Assembly: GCA_001179505.1 (NCBI GenBank)
Contig: CDMY01000231.1
Coordinates: 1 to 53,368, forward strand
Length of the DNA stretch: 53,368 nt
Source: Vitrella brassicaformis
Lineage: Eukaryota > Sar > Vitrellaceae
Reading direction: 5' to 3'
Each line of letters opens with the position of its first letter. Position 1 is the stretch's first letter. Positions 37,020 through 48,803 of this stretch are shown here, one piece after another. Below the pieces are notes generated by a model. The model ran no database searches, was not told the origin of the DNA, and saw only the letters and a list, made by a program, of their open reading frames with translations. A program made the position numbers and the translations under genes.

Positions 37020-38340
37020 GTCTGTCTGTCTCCTGCTGTGTGCGTCCGTCTGTCGTGTCTTTTTTGCGAATCTTGACGTGACGCGCCTGTGGACGCGCCC
37101 TTTTGGGTGCTCTGTCTGTTTCCATGACGTGCCATGATCATGTGTTTCATTATGTGGGGCGCCTCGCGCGGTGTATTTTTGGCGGCCTGTCGTGTGCCGT
37201 GGTCGGATGCACCACATCACATGCGTATCTGTGTGTGGGCGAGGTTGTGTGAAACTGGCGATTTGTGCGTCATTGCATGCGTCGTGGTCGGATGTATTGC
37301 ACACGTGTCTGGTGGGCTGTTGGTGGCTGTCTTTTTGCACCACTTTGCGCGCCGCTCTCCCTTTTTGGTGGCTTGTGTGGCATGGGGGAGGGGAGCTCTA
37401 CTCTGGCAGCTTGAGAGGGGGGGAGTGGTCCGTTTGATGACCATTGCCGCCATTCTGGGTAACGATGAGCGGTGTGCTGTGGGAATGAACAGAAAAGTGC
37501 GTGAGGGCGCTGTAAGCGATACGTGCGGGTAAAGTGGTGACTTCGCTGGCCTCTCGGGTGAAAACTCTCGAGGGGCAGGACGGCAAACCCTGTCCTCTGT
37601 CTGTCTGTCTCTCTGTCTCTGTCTCTGTCTGTCTCTCTCTGTCTGTCTGTGTGCGGCCTGTGGCGTTAGATTGAGCTGATTCTATGCCACTCGGCATTGC
37701 GTGCCTGCGGACATTTTTTCCTTTTTTTGGCGGCCTGTCGTGTGCCGTGGTCGAATGCACCACAGCACATGCGTATCTGTGTGTGGGTGTTGGTGGCTGG
37801 CTATTTGCACGACTGACTTGACGCGCTCTGCTCTGTTCGGCGTATTGTCGTCGTGTGTGGTTTTCGTTGGCCATTGGGACATTCGTTGGGACATTCGTTG
37901 TGATGTCCCAATGGCCAAGGTCGTCAGTTTGTGTGAATGGGAGTCACAGAAACAGACACGAGTGACTGTGTTGACATGGCCAAGGTCGTCAGGTTGTGTG
38001 AATGGGAGTCACAGAAACAGACACGAGTGACTGTATTGACACATCAACAGTTGTGACTCTCGAATCCGTCAGTTGCGATTCCATCCATCTCTTCCACTCA
38101 TTCTGTGTACGTGATTGGTGAATCCAGATAGACGGCGCTTATAGACGACACGGCCGCCTCGAGGCAGGCGTATTCTCTTAGTAGTCTAAGACAGAATGAA
38201 GCACCCGCGTCGCGGCGTCTCGGCCCAACTAAAGCCACATCCCGTACCCCTCTCCTTCCACTAACCTTTCATCCAAACAATCACCACACACACCTACCTT
38301 ACGCCGTGACTGTGGACACAAGGGCCGTCAGGAATGCAGG
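37020..38340. repeat. inverted-repeat arm, left
   Basis: This region is the reverse complement of the repeats at 46,200-48,650. It includes a GACA tract, the unit with CCATTGCCGCCATTCTGG (37,441) and a terminal part at 38,041-38,340 matching 46,210-46,540. It carries a second, partial unit at about 37,640-37,920. Open frames inside are repeat translations with no recognised domain. Confidence 0.8.
37911..38040. repeat. 65-base tandem duplication
   Basis: Two near-perfect 65-base copies start at 37,911 and 37,976, each beginning ATGGCCAAGGTCGTCAG. Just upstream lies a short inverted repeat, CCATTGGGAC with GTCCCAATGG. Confidence 0.85.
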
Positions 38341-39640
38341 CAGGTATGAGACAACAAGGGTGCATGTGGACGTATTACTGACTCGATTCGCGCGTGGGAC
38401 GTTCCCGACGCTCGGTGCTGGATCCTACATGCTGTGCAATTGCAGGCGGAGGTGAACGCAGCTTAGCTCGACATGCCTCGTCCCGTGATGCTCTGGCGAT
38501 GAGCTGGCAAAGCCGATTGAGGTAAAGAGAAGGCAAATTGACAGAGGGGGCAAACTCCGGATGAGTTGCCCTCCTCCGTCGGGGGGTCGGGACTCGCTCC
38601 GCGTCACCGCGTCGCGAAATGCATGCAAAGCCCCCAAGCTCGCATGAGGCCCCCATCATCATGACCATTACACGGACCACTAGACGGAGTCGTCGTTTTA
38701 CCGCGAGCTTTGGCGAGCTTTTGCAGACCTTCCGTGGAAATGTTGCAAACACGCACACCCCCCCACCTCAGGGGCGTCCAGGATCAGCGAAAAAAACGGT
38801 GAAAACACCACTACAGGCAAAGACGAAGCGAAGGGACGCATCGATTACCACAGAAGAAGCATCTAAGCACAAGCAGCAGTCCATAGGACACCCCCACGCC
38901 TCAGTGCCCTCCGACACCAGCAGAAAAGTCGGCAAAAGGAGCACCAGAAGTGGAGCACACAACAACGACACAGCGACAGCCAAGAAAAGTTGCATCCATT
39001 GCCCACACGATTCTCAGCACACCAGCAGCACACAGTAGACCCCCCCACCTCAGGGGCGTCCAGGACGAGCAAAAAAAACGGTGAAAACAGCACCAGAAGC
39101 GGCGAACACACCAAGACAAACAGAGAGGGAACCAAAGGGACACTGCAGAAGGCACACAGGAGGCCACACACCAGCGAACGAAACCCATAGAGCACGCTTG
39201 GCGCGAGAAGGGCAAAAGAAACGACGAAAAACGCACGCAGAAAGACGCTGCCACACGTCTGCCCCTCAAAGCGCACAAAAAAGGTTGCTTTGAGCACCCA
39301 ATGCCGTCTCAGTAGCCAAACAAACAGTTATTGCAGGCGGAGGCAGAAAGCAACGGTGAGAAAGGGCACTACGAAGCCGTCTCTCCGACTTCTCCCGCTC
39401 TCTCCATAGTGATCTCGCGTCTCTCCAATGCATTCCTTCACATCGTTGCAGCTCTCTCCGCTCTTTTGTCGTCTCTCCACAACATCGTCTCTCCACTACA
39501 CATACAACGCTAGTCAAGAAAGACGATATCGAATGAAAAAGTCTCGAGGCCCCAATTTGGCCCCAATTACGAACACGAACTTCGGGTAAGAGCGTGCCTC
39601 GCTCGCTCAAAGCTCGCGAGTCCCGAATGGCGCCCCTTAA
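38341..39640. repeat. non-coding block with dispersed repeat units
   Basis: Two related units containing CACCTCAGGGGCGTCCAGGA occur at about 38,765 and 39,047, and a third is at 15,249. They share the neighbouring CGAAAAA-ACGGTGAAAAC and TTGCCCACACGATTCTCAGC regions. No exon is supported; frames are open mainly because of A-rich composition. Confidence 0.55.
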
Positions 39641-39649
39641 GGGCTACTT

Positions 39650-40529
39650 GCCTCCTGGAACCGGGAGAGCGGAGGGCGCCCTTCGATAATCGAGACTTAA
39701 TGGGTGGACCATCAAATGAAACGTTCAGACCACTGGATGAGCTCCAGCGAGCTGTCCAATCCTGGGGTGCTATACCCCGACGCACACGTCGCATCGCGTG
39801 CAGGCACCCCCGACACACAAATCTTTATATGTGCAAAAACGTATGCGTCACATACGCAAGAGAGAGACAGACCTATGCACAGCAGCCGGCATGCCACCCA
39901 CCCACCCACTATGCCGCACCTCTCGACTCTCAACGCGGCTATGAAGACCGAAAAACGCTATCGCTACGTCGTCAGCCCTCGAACAGAGCACCACCTGCAC
40001 ACGATCGAAGATGGCCACAGTGGCCATGTGGGGCTGTGTCGTGGTGTGTGTGTGCGGACATCCCTCACCTGATTGATGCAGTGGTCTGGATGCGCATCTG
40101 CAGCTATCGCCTACGTCGAGAGGGGCACCTGTACCTGCATGGACGAAAGGCGATCCGCAGCCCTTATGCTCAAAGCATATATTTGTACCACTGACTGACT
40201 GACTGACCGCGTTTCGCTCGATGCCTTTGAGCCATCTGACGATGAGGGCGACCTCGCCGAGCTTGATGTGGCTGCCCAGCACCTCGTCGCTCGCCTTGCG
40301 CACAGTCATGTTGTCGGTGTCCAGGATTGCAGCAAACGTCGCACCATTCACCTTCTCCTAGACACGCCATCAATCCATCCATCCATCCCTCTCTCTTGGC
40401 AAGTGTAGGTACCTGCCGTCCTAGCAGTGTCCACCAGGTCCCGCAGCTCCTCATCGTGCGCGAATATCGCCACTATGTCGTCGTTGCTAAGTCTGGACAG
40501 CTCAACTGTCTTGAACCGAGGCACCTCAT
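39650..40529. repeat. inverted duplicate of 12.5-13.4 kb
   Basis: Exons, introns and downstream non-coding sequence match 12,530-13,400 in reverse orientation with a few percent difference. The match stops near 39,650, after the GGGCGCCCTCCGCTCTCCCG element seen in both copies. Confidence 0.85.
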
Positions 40530-42549
40530 CTGCCAAACCACACGCACACACACAGAGCCTCATCGGTGCACCTGTCGTGTGTTGACCGACTGACCCTTCT
40601 CCTCCTTTTTGACGCCCCCTCGAGTGGCCGCATCCGCAGCAGCCGACACACGACCTGACACCACACTCGTGCCACATGTGTGTTGATGCAGTGATTGTCC
40701 CTCCTCCCCTCTCCCTCTCGTCTCACCGGCTTCCTGTTTGGTGCTGTCGTCCTTGTCCGAGTCCAGATCGATCGGATTGGCTGCACCCCCCACCCCTCTC
40801 CCGCCCCCATTGCTGCCGCCATTGGCACCGCCAGCAGCCCCATTCTTGTCGTGGTCCTCCCGCTCTTGTTTGACGACGCCACCAGCACCTGCCTCTCCGC
40901 CACCCTCTCCCTCCATCATCCTGTCGTCGACATCAGGAGCCCCACCACCACCACCACCAGCCGCCGCACTCGCACTCGCCAGCGGAGCCGCATTACCGCG
41001 GTCAGCACTGTGCGCACCATGGCCCGATGTGGGAGGAGGGGACGCAGACACGGGAGGCATCTGCTCGTCCCGCGAAGCGGCACGCGAATCTGAAGGAAAC
41101 GAACCAGATAAGACGACGATGCGGCCTCTTTGTGCTCTTGTGTGTGCGTTGGTGTGTGAATACCTGTCCGGCGACGTTTGGTGCTCCGCTTGTTGCTCTT
41201 GCCGTCCTCACGCCCCTTCCGCTTGTGCTTGCGGCCACGACGTGGGGACGGGGGATAGGCGGCAGCGGCAGCGGCCGCTGCTGCTGCTGCAGGAGGCTCA
41301 CCCTGACACGAACAGCCCAGAGATGCGAGTGCCTTCCCTCCCTCCCTCCCCAGCCCACCTGGTCGTCGTCTGGGAAGGGGTGTTCGTTGAGCAGCTCCTC
41401 CCAGCCGGTGATGCGGGCGACGCGGTGCTTCTCGAACTCGGTGTTGCGGTACTCAATCGCCGCCCCGCACATCTCACGGGCGGTGTCATGCTCATCCAGG
41501 CGGAGATACTTGCAGCACACTGTCGCGTTGTTCCGCTGCAGCCTGATGCAGAGTCTGGTGCACCTCGTCGCGTCTGCCACGCTGATGCCCAGACCAATTT
41601 CATGCCCCTCTTGGCCTTGAGCTTATCGAGGAACTTCTGCAGAGCGCGCCGCATAGCTGCCGACATAGACAGGACAAAGACCACATGGACTGGCCACACG
41701 TGGTGTGGTGTGCTGTCTGCTGTCAGCGAGTCGTACGTACCCTTACGCTGGCGCTGGGTCTCCTGCTTGAGTGCGTCGGGTGAGCGGGAGGGGGAGCGGT
41801 CCATGGCCTGAAAGCAATGAATGCCACACGCGAACACAGAGTGGCATAGACCGCCGGCATGAGTGTCTGTCTTCATCCTACCTCTCCGTCGCCTTCTTCG
41901 GCTGATGAGCCCTCGTCGTCCTGACAGGAACAGACGCGAGTACGTTACGACAAGTGTGACGACTGACCACGCTGCGCTGCCGGTGACTGTCATCTATCTA
42001 AGTCACCTGCTGTGCGTCACAGTCATCGTCCTCCCCGCTGCAAGGGCTGTCGTCGTCCTCGTAGTCGTCATCTTCGGCAGCGTCCTCATCCTCCTTGGTC
42101 GCCCTCTTTCGCACCTTGGCCGCCTTCTGCTTGGCCACCTTCTGCTTGGCAGCACGCGCCGCACGACCATCACTGCGAGAATATGATCCACCCATCTCCT
42201 CATCACCATCACCCACACCTGACACACAGACCAAACACAGCACAACTTTCCACAGCCATTCTGTGCCCCTCCTCTCTCTTCCGAACCCACCTCTTCTATT
42301 GTTAGACGCTCCACGCCGGCTCGTCACCCCTCCCTTTCCCGTGCCCTCCCGGACCTCGCCCGACCGCTTCTCGACGCCCTGGCTATGGCGGCCGTCATCT
42401 CGACCACCGTGACGGCTGCTGCGCCGTGGCTGATGGGCGCCAGCGTCCGTCATCTCCTCCTTGACAGACGACTCATGGGCGGCAGCAGGAACGTCCGGCT
42501 CCTCTTCCTTCTTGAGTGACGGTGAGCGGCCAGCAGGGGCGCTTGCCAT
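40208..42549 (-). CDS. acidic/basic nuclear-type protein with a C-terminal SAM-like domain
   Basis: The minus gene starts MASAPAGRSPSLKKEEEPDV at 42,549. Exons follow at about 42,549-42,292, 42,220-42,009, 41,920-41,882, 41,812-41,744, 41,656-41,360, 41,308-41,164, 41,090-40,726, 40,650-40,590, 40,529-40,413 and 40,357-40,208. Basic runs (KQKVAKQKAAKVRKR; RRGRKHKRKGRE), acidic runs (EDAAEDDDYEDDD), poly-Ala and poly-Gly stretches and ANPIDLDSDKDD (a possible SUMO-interacting motif) suggest a chromatin or transcription protein. The last two exons resemble a SAM domain. Exon 41,656-41,360 needs removal of a 17-base insertion with a GGGCAT repeat (41,585-41,607 on plus) to join DKLKAKRG to ISVADATRC. 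Exons below 40,208 are possible (to about 39,900) but not resolved. The last exons are duplicated, inverted, at 12.5-13.4 kb. Confidence 0.6.
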
Positions 42550-42608
42550 GATTGATCACAGATCTATGCGAGGAGGAGCGGTATATCCCGCGGTGACTAG
42601 CCGCGCAA

Positions 42609-42638
42609 GAAACCCTAAAGGTGCACATTTAGGGTTTC
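42609..42638. promoter_or_regulatory. telomere-type palindrome upstream of the 42.5 kb start codon
   Basis: GAAACCCTAAA and TTTAGGGTTTC form perfect 11-base arms around an 8-base spacer that itself contains GTGCAC. It lies 60-90 bases upstream of the ATG at 42,549. AAACCCTAA is the plant telo-box promoter element, and TTTAGGG is a common algal telomere unit. A promoter role is inference. Confidence 0.4.
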
Positions 42639-42639
42639 C

Positions 42640-45610
42640 TTTTCGGAACTGCCAATGTTGTGCTTCTGAGTCGCGCGGCACAGTATCTCGCGAGCATAGT
42701 GCAATTCGATCAAGATCTGGGCCAATGGACGTGCCTGCTCCAGCTTGAGCTCCCTCGGGATCAAGGGGCACTTGCTCCCTGAGGCTCCACCGTTCATGGA
42801 TGATCAGGGGAGAGAGGAGGATTCTGACCCTGTGTTCTATCTCTGTGTGGGGTGATGGGTTGGGGATGTGTTCTGTCGGCATGCTTTTCTCCGTTGCTCT
42901 TGCCATTTCAGCAGAGATTTGTGTGGCCCTGTCTTTGGGGCCTGTCTCAGTGAGTCAGTGCTTGTCTATGTGAGGATACCGGGTTCATTGCAGAGCAGCT
43001 GTGTGTGGTTGACTAAGACTGGTGGCTGCCCGGGGTGGCTGGCTGGCTGGCTGGCTGAGTGATCAAATCATTCTCCTCTGAATGACTTGATTCTCTCATC
43101 TCCATCATGCATGGCGTTTGTACGAAACCGAGTGTCGTTGGACTATTTTGGTCCAGTCGACACAAAAGCCGCACGGACCGACCATACCCTGCCAGCTCTC
43201 ACTCACTCACTATGCATAAATGACACAGTAAACATCAGTCGAGCCGTTCTGTATGTATGCACACACAGTCATGTCCTTCCAAACCTAGCAGACACGTATT
43301 CTGTCTCAGTTCTGAAAACCCGCCGGCATTACTGTGTCCCTCACTCACTCACCCTCCATCCAATCAGGGCCCTCTCTTCACTCACTGACTAGGCATCACT
43401 CACTAAGTGAGTGAGCTCCTATCCATCCATCCACACGCCGGCAATCACCAATTACATACACGTGAGATAGTACGTGATCTATCTTACAAAAGGTGTGGGC
43501 GGTGAATGGATGGGGTGAGGGAGAGGGGGCCCCAGTCAATCGCAGCAGCATGTTTTGATGGTGCTTTCGGTGGCTGGGCCACTTGTGCCCCTCGTATGAG
43601 CATGAGATATCAACCAATGACATGGCAACGGACAAACAGGTGAACAGACACTCCCTCCTCTCTCCCTCTCCCTCTCCCTCTCTCTCTCTCTCACTCACTC
43701 AGAAAGGCCACAGACAAGACACCACAGCAGCACAGCAGCACAGCGCTCCCAACTTACAGCCCAACTCGGTCAACTTCCCTGCATCGTAGGCAGAGTGAAA
43801 GTCCACCAAGCCCCCACAAACACGAACATTCATCCATCAATACATGTAGAGAACGGCAGGGAAAGAGAGAGCCAGGAGGGCCGCTGATATGACAGACAGA
43901 CAGATAGGCGAGGTGAGGTCAGGTCAGTAAGTGGAATGGCTGTGGGCGGTTGAGTGAACGAGATGGCCATCGATTGAGGCCTCCTCTCCTCCACTCACCC
44001 AGCCAAGAGAAGCGAGCGACAAAGTCGGCTCAAAGGCAGGCGCACACACACACACACAACATGCACCACCGTACGACGCACCAACACACCCACAAAACAT
44101 CCCCACCCACAACTACCCCAATCAATCGATATCGGTGCTGCTGTGTTCGTGTCTCTAAGCGCTCACAATGCTATCCGGCTGCTCTAATGTATTGACACAG
44201 CGCATGAGAGCCGTGTTTGTGTGGGTATGGGGGTGCCAGTATGGACGTACGCTATTTCGTGCGGTGTGTGTATTGTGTGCGGGGGTCTCTCTGGTGGGGT
44301 GGCTGTGCTCTGCCTTTCCTTCCCGTCCGGCCCTCTGCCCCCTTATATAATTCAGCCTGAAAACAGCCGGACGGACAGACAAAGAGACGGACAGACATGT
44401 ACGTATGTATGTACGTCGTGCCCTCCTGGCAGGCAGAGAGACAGGGAAGATCGCTACAAGCTTGCAAAAGTAGCACGGCACGGAGAGAGAGAAAGTACAC
44501 ACACATGACATCGCTTGTCTGTCTGTCTGTCTGTCGTCTTCGTGGGATTGGTAGATAGGCAAAGGGCAGGCAGGTTAGGCACAGACAGACAGACAGACAG
44601 ACTGAAGACAGCAACAGAAGCCAAAAAGCCAGGAAGGAAGGAAGGAAGGAAGGCGATCAAAGCAAATTGACAAGAGAACTATACATCAGACAGTCTTACT
44701 CAACTCATCTCACACACTCCAATCGAGTGTGTAAGTCAGCCAGCCAGCCAGCCATCCGGTCAGGAAGAGCAGAGTAGATCAAGTCTCACACACACGTGTA
44801 TGTACGCAGCTTTGTATGTACAACACATGTGAATGTGGATATGTATATGTATATGTATGTGTATGTGTATGTCTATGTATATGTGTATGTGTGTGTATGT
44901 ACAGGAATACATAGTAAGTAAATTATACGTGTAGAAAATGCGTGGCCGTGTCGTGTCTCTCTTAATTATGACATACATGGGGGTGGCCGGCCGTACTAGA
45001 AGGCAGGAAGGGCCGGTCGAACAAACCGACGACTGACCGACATGGCTGACTGACCGACGACTGACGGACTGACATGCAACACACGGAAAAAAGGGCGGGG
45101 GTATGTATGTATGTATGTACGCATCCACCCATCAATCACGGCAGCCAGCCAGCCGGCCAGTTGTCAGCTTTTAGTGGACGAGGCGGGCGGGCGAGCGGGC
45201 GCGAATGAATGATGGGTGTATGTGTGGGCGAGCACCTTGATTAATTAGGCGTCTCAAGTCGCAACGGATGGCTATCATTATGTATTGCATCACCTGGATG
45301 ATCACCACACCACAAAACACACAATACATACGACGCCCCGCCTGACCTCACCTCCCCAGCTATCAGACACACATCCACTCATGCATCCTTTCGACTACTG
45401 TCTTGTCCGAGGCATCACACACACACAGAGACACACATGCAAACACGCACACATGCAGGGAGACAACGGACGGGGCCTCTCTCAGCAGCCAGCCACATGA
45501 ACCTGAACCAACCAACCAACCGCAGACCATCAGCAGCCCGGGCCCACAGAGAAGGCCAGCGACCAGTACCTGCTGCTAGACATCGTCCACCATCACATCA
45601 AGAGCTATGC
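42640..45610. other. intergenic, simple repeats
   Basis: No exon is supported. It contains 43,770-43,940 (inverted copy of 13,530-13,720), GACA tracts, a GAAG run (44,630-44,653), a TATG run (44,830-44,905) and CA tracts. Confidence 0.55.
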
Positions 45611-45617
45611 ACATGCA

Positions 45618-46180
45618 TCATACATACTGACACACACGAAGTGGCACCGAGAGAGACACATGGGCCAGAAACAGAGAGAGAAGTGCGTGCACACATGTTG
45701 ACCACATATATACACAGGTGCAAGTACGCAGAAAGGTCCAAAAGGGGTGCACGAAAGCTTTAAAGAAAGGCAGCCAGGTTCGGCTCTCCCCATATATTCC
45801 CAAACGGTGGCGGGGTATCACACACACATCCGGCCGGAGCAAAACGCCCTCTTGTCTCATCTGGGGCAAGAATGATGTCATAAAACTCCAAATCTACCCC
45901 ATACACACAGGTGGGCATACGCATAATCCATCTCTGATTCCGTCGTTCTGTGGTATATGTGCGTGTGTGTGAACGTCTTCTAGGGTTCGTGATCCGCCAC
46001 ACGACCCGTTTGCCTCGCTGAAGCTCTCCTTCCAGGGGTTCTGACTCGCAGAAGGGACGGCTGCGGACGGCGCCGGCTGCACATGGGATGAGAACTGTTT
46101 CATGCCGAGAACCACCATCGTTCTCCTGCATTGTCTTACCATCACGGAGGGCAGCGACTCGCCGCGGGCGGCGTAGCTAG
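45618..46180 (-). CDS. possible exons of an unrecognised gene
   Basis: The minus strand from about 46,180 is open with coding-like sequence (YAARGESLPSVM, MVVLGMKQFSSHVQPAPS) to a GT donor near 45,978. A second open stretch at 45,900-45,620 contains YGVDLEFYDIILAPDE and, in another frame, ESRTWLPFFKAFVHPFW. The frames do not join cleanly and two frames compete in the first part. It adjoins the right inverted-repeat arm. A pseudogene or chance open frames cannot be excluded. Confidence 0.25.
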
Positions 46181-46199
46181 GCAGAGGGGACCACAGCTG

Positions 46200-48690
46200 T
46201 CGGTGACACTCTTTTTATTTCCCCTGACGGCCCTTGTGTCCACAGTCACGGTGTGTGTGGTGATTGTTTGGATGGATGAAAGGCTAGTGGAAGGGGAGGG
46301 GTAGGGGGGATGTGGCTTAGTTGGGCCACGCCACGACGCGGTGCTCCATCCTGTTAGCTACTGAGCGAATACGCCTGCCTCGAGGCGGCCGTGTCGTTCA
46401 TCAGCGCCGTCTATCTGGATTCACCAATCACGGACACAGAATGAGTGGAAGAGATGGATGGAATCGACTGACGGATTCGAGAGTCACAACTCTTGATGTG
46501 TCAATACAGTCCCTCGTGTCTGTTTCTGTAACTCCCATTCACACAACCTGAAATACACCGAACAGAGCAGAGCGCGTCAAGTCAAAGGAAAAAATGCCGA
46601 TTGGCATAGTATCAGCTCAATCCAACGCCACAGGCCGACGCAAGCAGACAGAGACAGACAGAGACAGAGAGAGAGACAGAGAGAGAGACAGAGGACAGGA
46701 TTTGCCATCCTGCCCCTCGAGAGTTTTCACCTGAGAGGCCAGCGAAGTCACCACTTCACCCGTACGTATCGCTTACAGCGCCCTCACGCACTTTTCTGTT
46801 CATTCCCACAGCACACCGCTCGTCGTCACCCAGAATGGCGGCAATGGTCATCAAACGGATCACTCCCCCCCTCTCAAGCTGCCAGAGTAGAGCTCCCCCT
46901 CCCGCCTGCCACACAAGCCACCAAGAAGGGAGGGCGGCGCGCAAAAAGACAGCCACCAACGCCCACCAGACACGTGTGCAATACATCTGACCACGACGCA
47001 TGCAATCACGCACAAATCGCCAGTTTCACACAACACGACGACCTTGGCCATTAGGACATCGGCCAACGAAAACCACACACGACGCATGGACAGACAATAC
47101 ACCGAACAGAGCAGAGCGCGTCAAGTCAGTCGTGCCAACAGACGGCCACCAACACCCACACACAGGTACGGATGTGATGTGGTGCATTCCACCACGGCAC
47201 ACGACAGGCCGCCAAATATACACCGCGCGAGGCGCCCCACATGATAAAACACATGATCATGGCACGTCATGGAAACAGACAGGGCACCAAAAAGGGCGCG
47301 TACACAGAGGAAAACTGAGAAAAAGATACGACAGACGGACGCACACAGACAGAGACAGACTGAGACAGAGACAGAGAGAGACAGAGGCCAGGATTTGCCA
47401 TCCTGCCACTCGAGAGTTTTCACCTGAGAGGCCAGCGAAGTCACCACTTCACCCGTACGTATCGCTTACAGCGCCCTCACGCACTTTTCTGTTCATTCCC
47501 ACAGCACACCGCTCGTCGTCACCCAGAATGGCGGCAATGGTCATCAAACGGACCACTCCCCCCCTCTCAAGCTGCCAGAGTAGAGCTCCCCCTCGCCCCT
47601 GCCACACAAGCCACCAAGAAGGGAGAGCGGCGCGCAAAAAGACAGCCACCAACGCCCACCAGACACGTGTGCAATACATCTGACCACGACGCATGCAATC
47701 ACGCACAAATCGCCAGTTTCACACAACACGACGACCTTGGCCATTAGGACATCGGCCAACGAAAACCACACACGACGCATGGACAGACAATACACCGAAC
47801 AGAGCAGAGCGCGTCAAGTCAGTCGTGCCAACAGACGGCCACCAACACCCACACAAAGGTACGGATGTGATGTGGTGCATTCCACCACGGCACACGACAG
47901 GCCGCCAAAAATACACCGCGCGAGGCGCCCCACATGATAAAACACATGATCATGGCACGTCATGGAAACAGACAGGGCACCAAAAAGGGCGCGTACACAG
48001 AGGAAAACTGAGAAAAAGATACGACAGACGGACGCACACAGACAGAGACAGAGACAGAGAGAGAGACAGAGAGAGACAGAGGACAGGATTTGCCATCCTG
48101 CCCCTCGAGAGTTTTCACCTGAGAGGCCAGCGAAGTCACCACTTCACCCGTACGTATCGCTTACAGCGCCCTCACGCACTTTTCTGTTCATTCCCACAGC
48201 ACACCGCTCGTCGTCACCCAGAATGGCGGCAATGGTCATCAAACGGATCACTCCCCCCCTCTCAAGCTGCCAGAGTAGAGCTCCCCCTCCCCCCTGCCAC
48301 ACAAGCCACCAAGAAGGGAGAGCGGCGCGCAAAAAGACAGCCACCAACGCCCACCAGACACGTGTGCAATACATCTGACCACGACGCATGCAATCACGCA
48401 CAAATCGCCAGTTTCACACAACACGACGACCTTGGCCATTAGGACATCGGCCAACGAAAACCACACACGACGCATGGACAGACAATACACCGAACAGAGC
48501 AGAGCGCGTCAAGTCAGTCGTGCCAACAGACGGCCACCAACACCCACTGTGGCGCATTCCACCACGGCACACGACAGGCCGCCAAAAAAAAAGAGGAAAA
48601 TATGTCCGCAGGCACGCAATGCCGAGTGGCATAGTATCAGCTCAATCTAACGCCACACGCCGACGCAAGCAGCCTAGCCGCAGACATCGT
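46200..48690. repeat. inverted-repeat arm, right, with three tandem 0.69 kb units
   Basis: Anchor ACCCAGAATGGCGGCAATGG occurs at 46,828, 47,521 and 48,216, periods of 693 and 695 bases. Units are 95% or more identical by eye and each contains a GACA/GAGACA tract. The part 46,210-46,540 mirrors 38,041-38,340. Frames shared by the units have no recognised domain. Confidence 0.9.
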
Positions 48691-48803
48691 GACAGGCGAC
48701 TGGTGAGCTGATAACACACACGCGGGCATTGGCAAAAAGGACTTGCTGGGCAAAGCACATGAATGCTAGACACAGTGAGCTCAGAAGAATCTCTGTACTG
48801 TCC

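Noticed and set aside
5047-41607. Frame breaks as general sequencing error
   Set aside because: Not fully excluded, but more than 12 kb of coding sequence in neighbouring genes is free of them, and errors would not be limited to repeat-bounded insertions with novel spacers.
40738-41811. 357-codon open frame on the plus strand
   Set aside because: It is antisense to several exons of the 40-42 kb gene and reads through their introns; composition is Pro/Ser/Ala-rich without motifs.
46600-48690. Three tandem 0.69 kb units as a gene family or CRISPR-like array
   Set aside because: Unit length and lack of short spaced repeats exclude CRISPR; shared frames lack domains and run in both strands equally.
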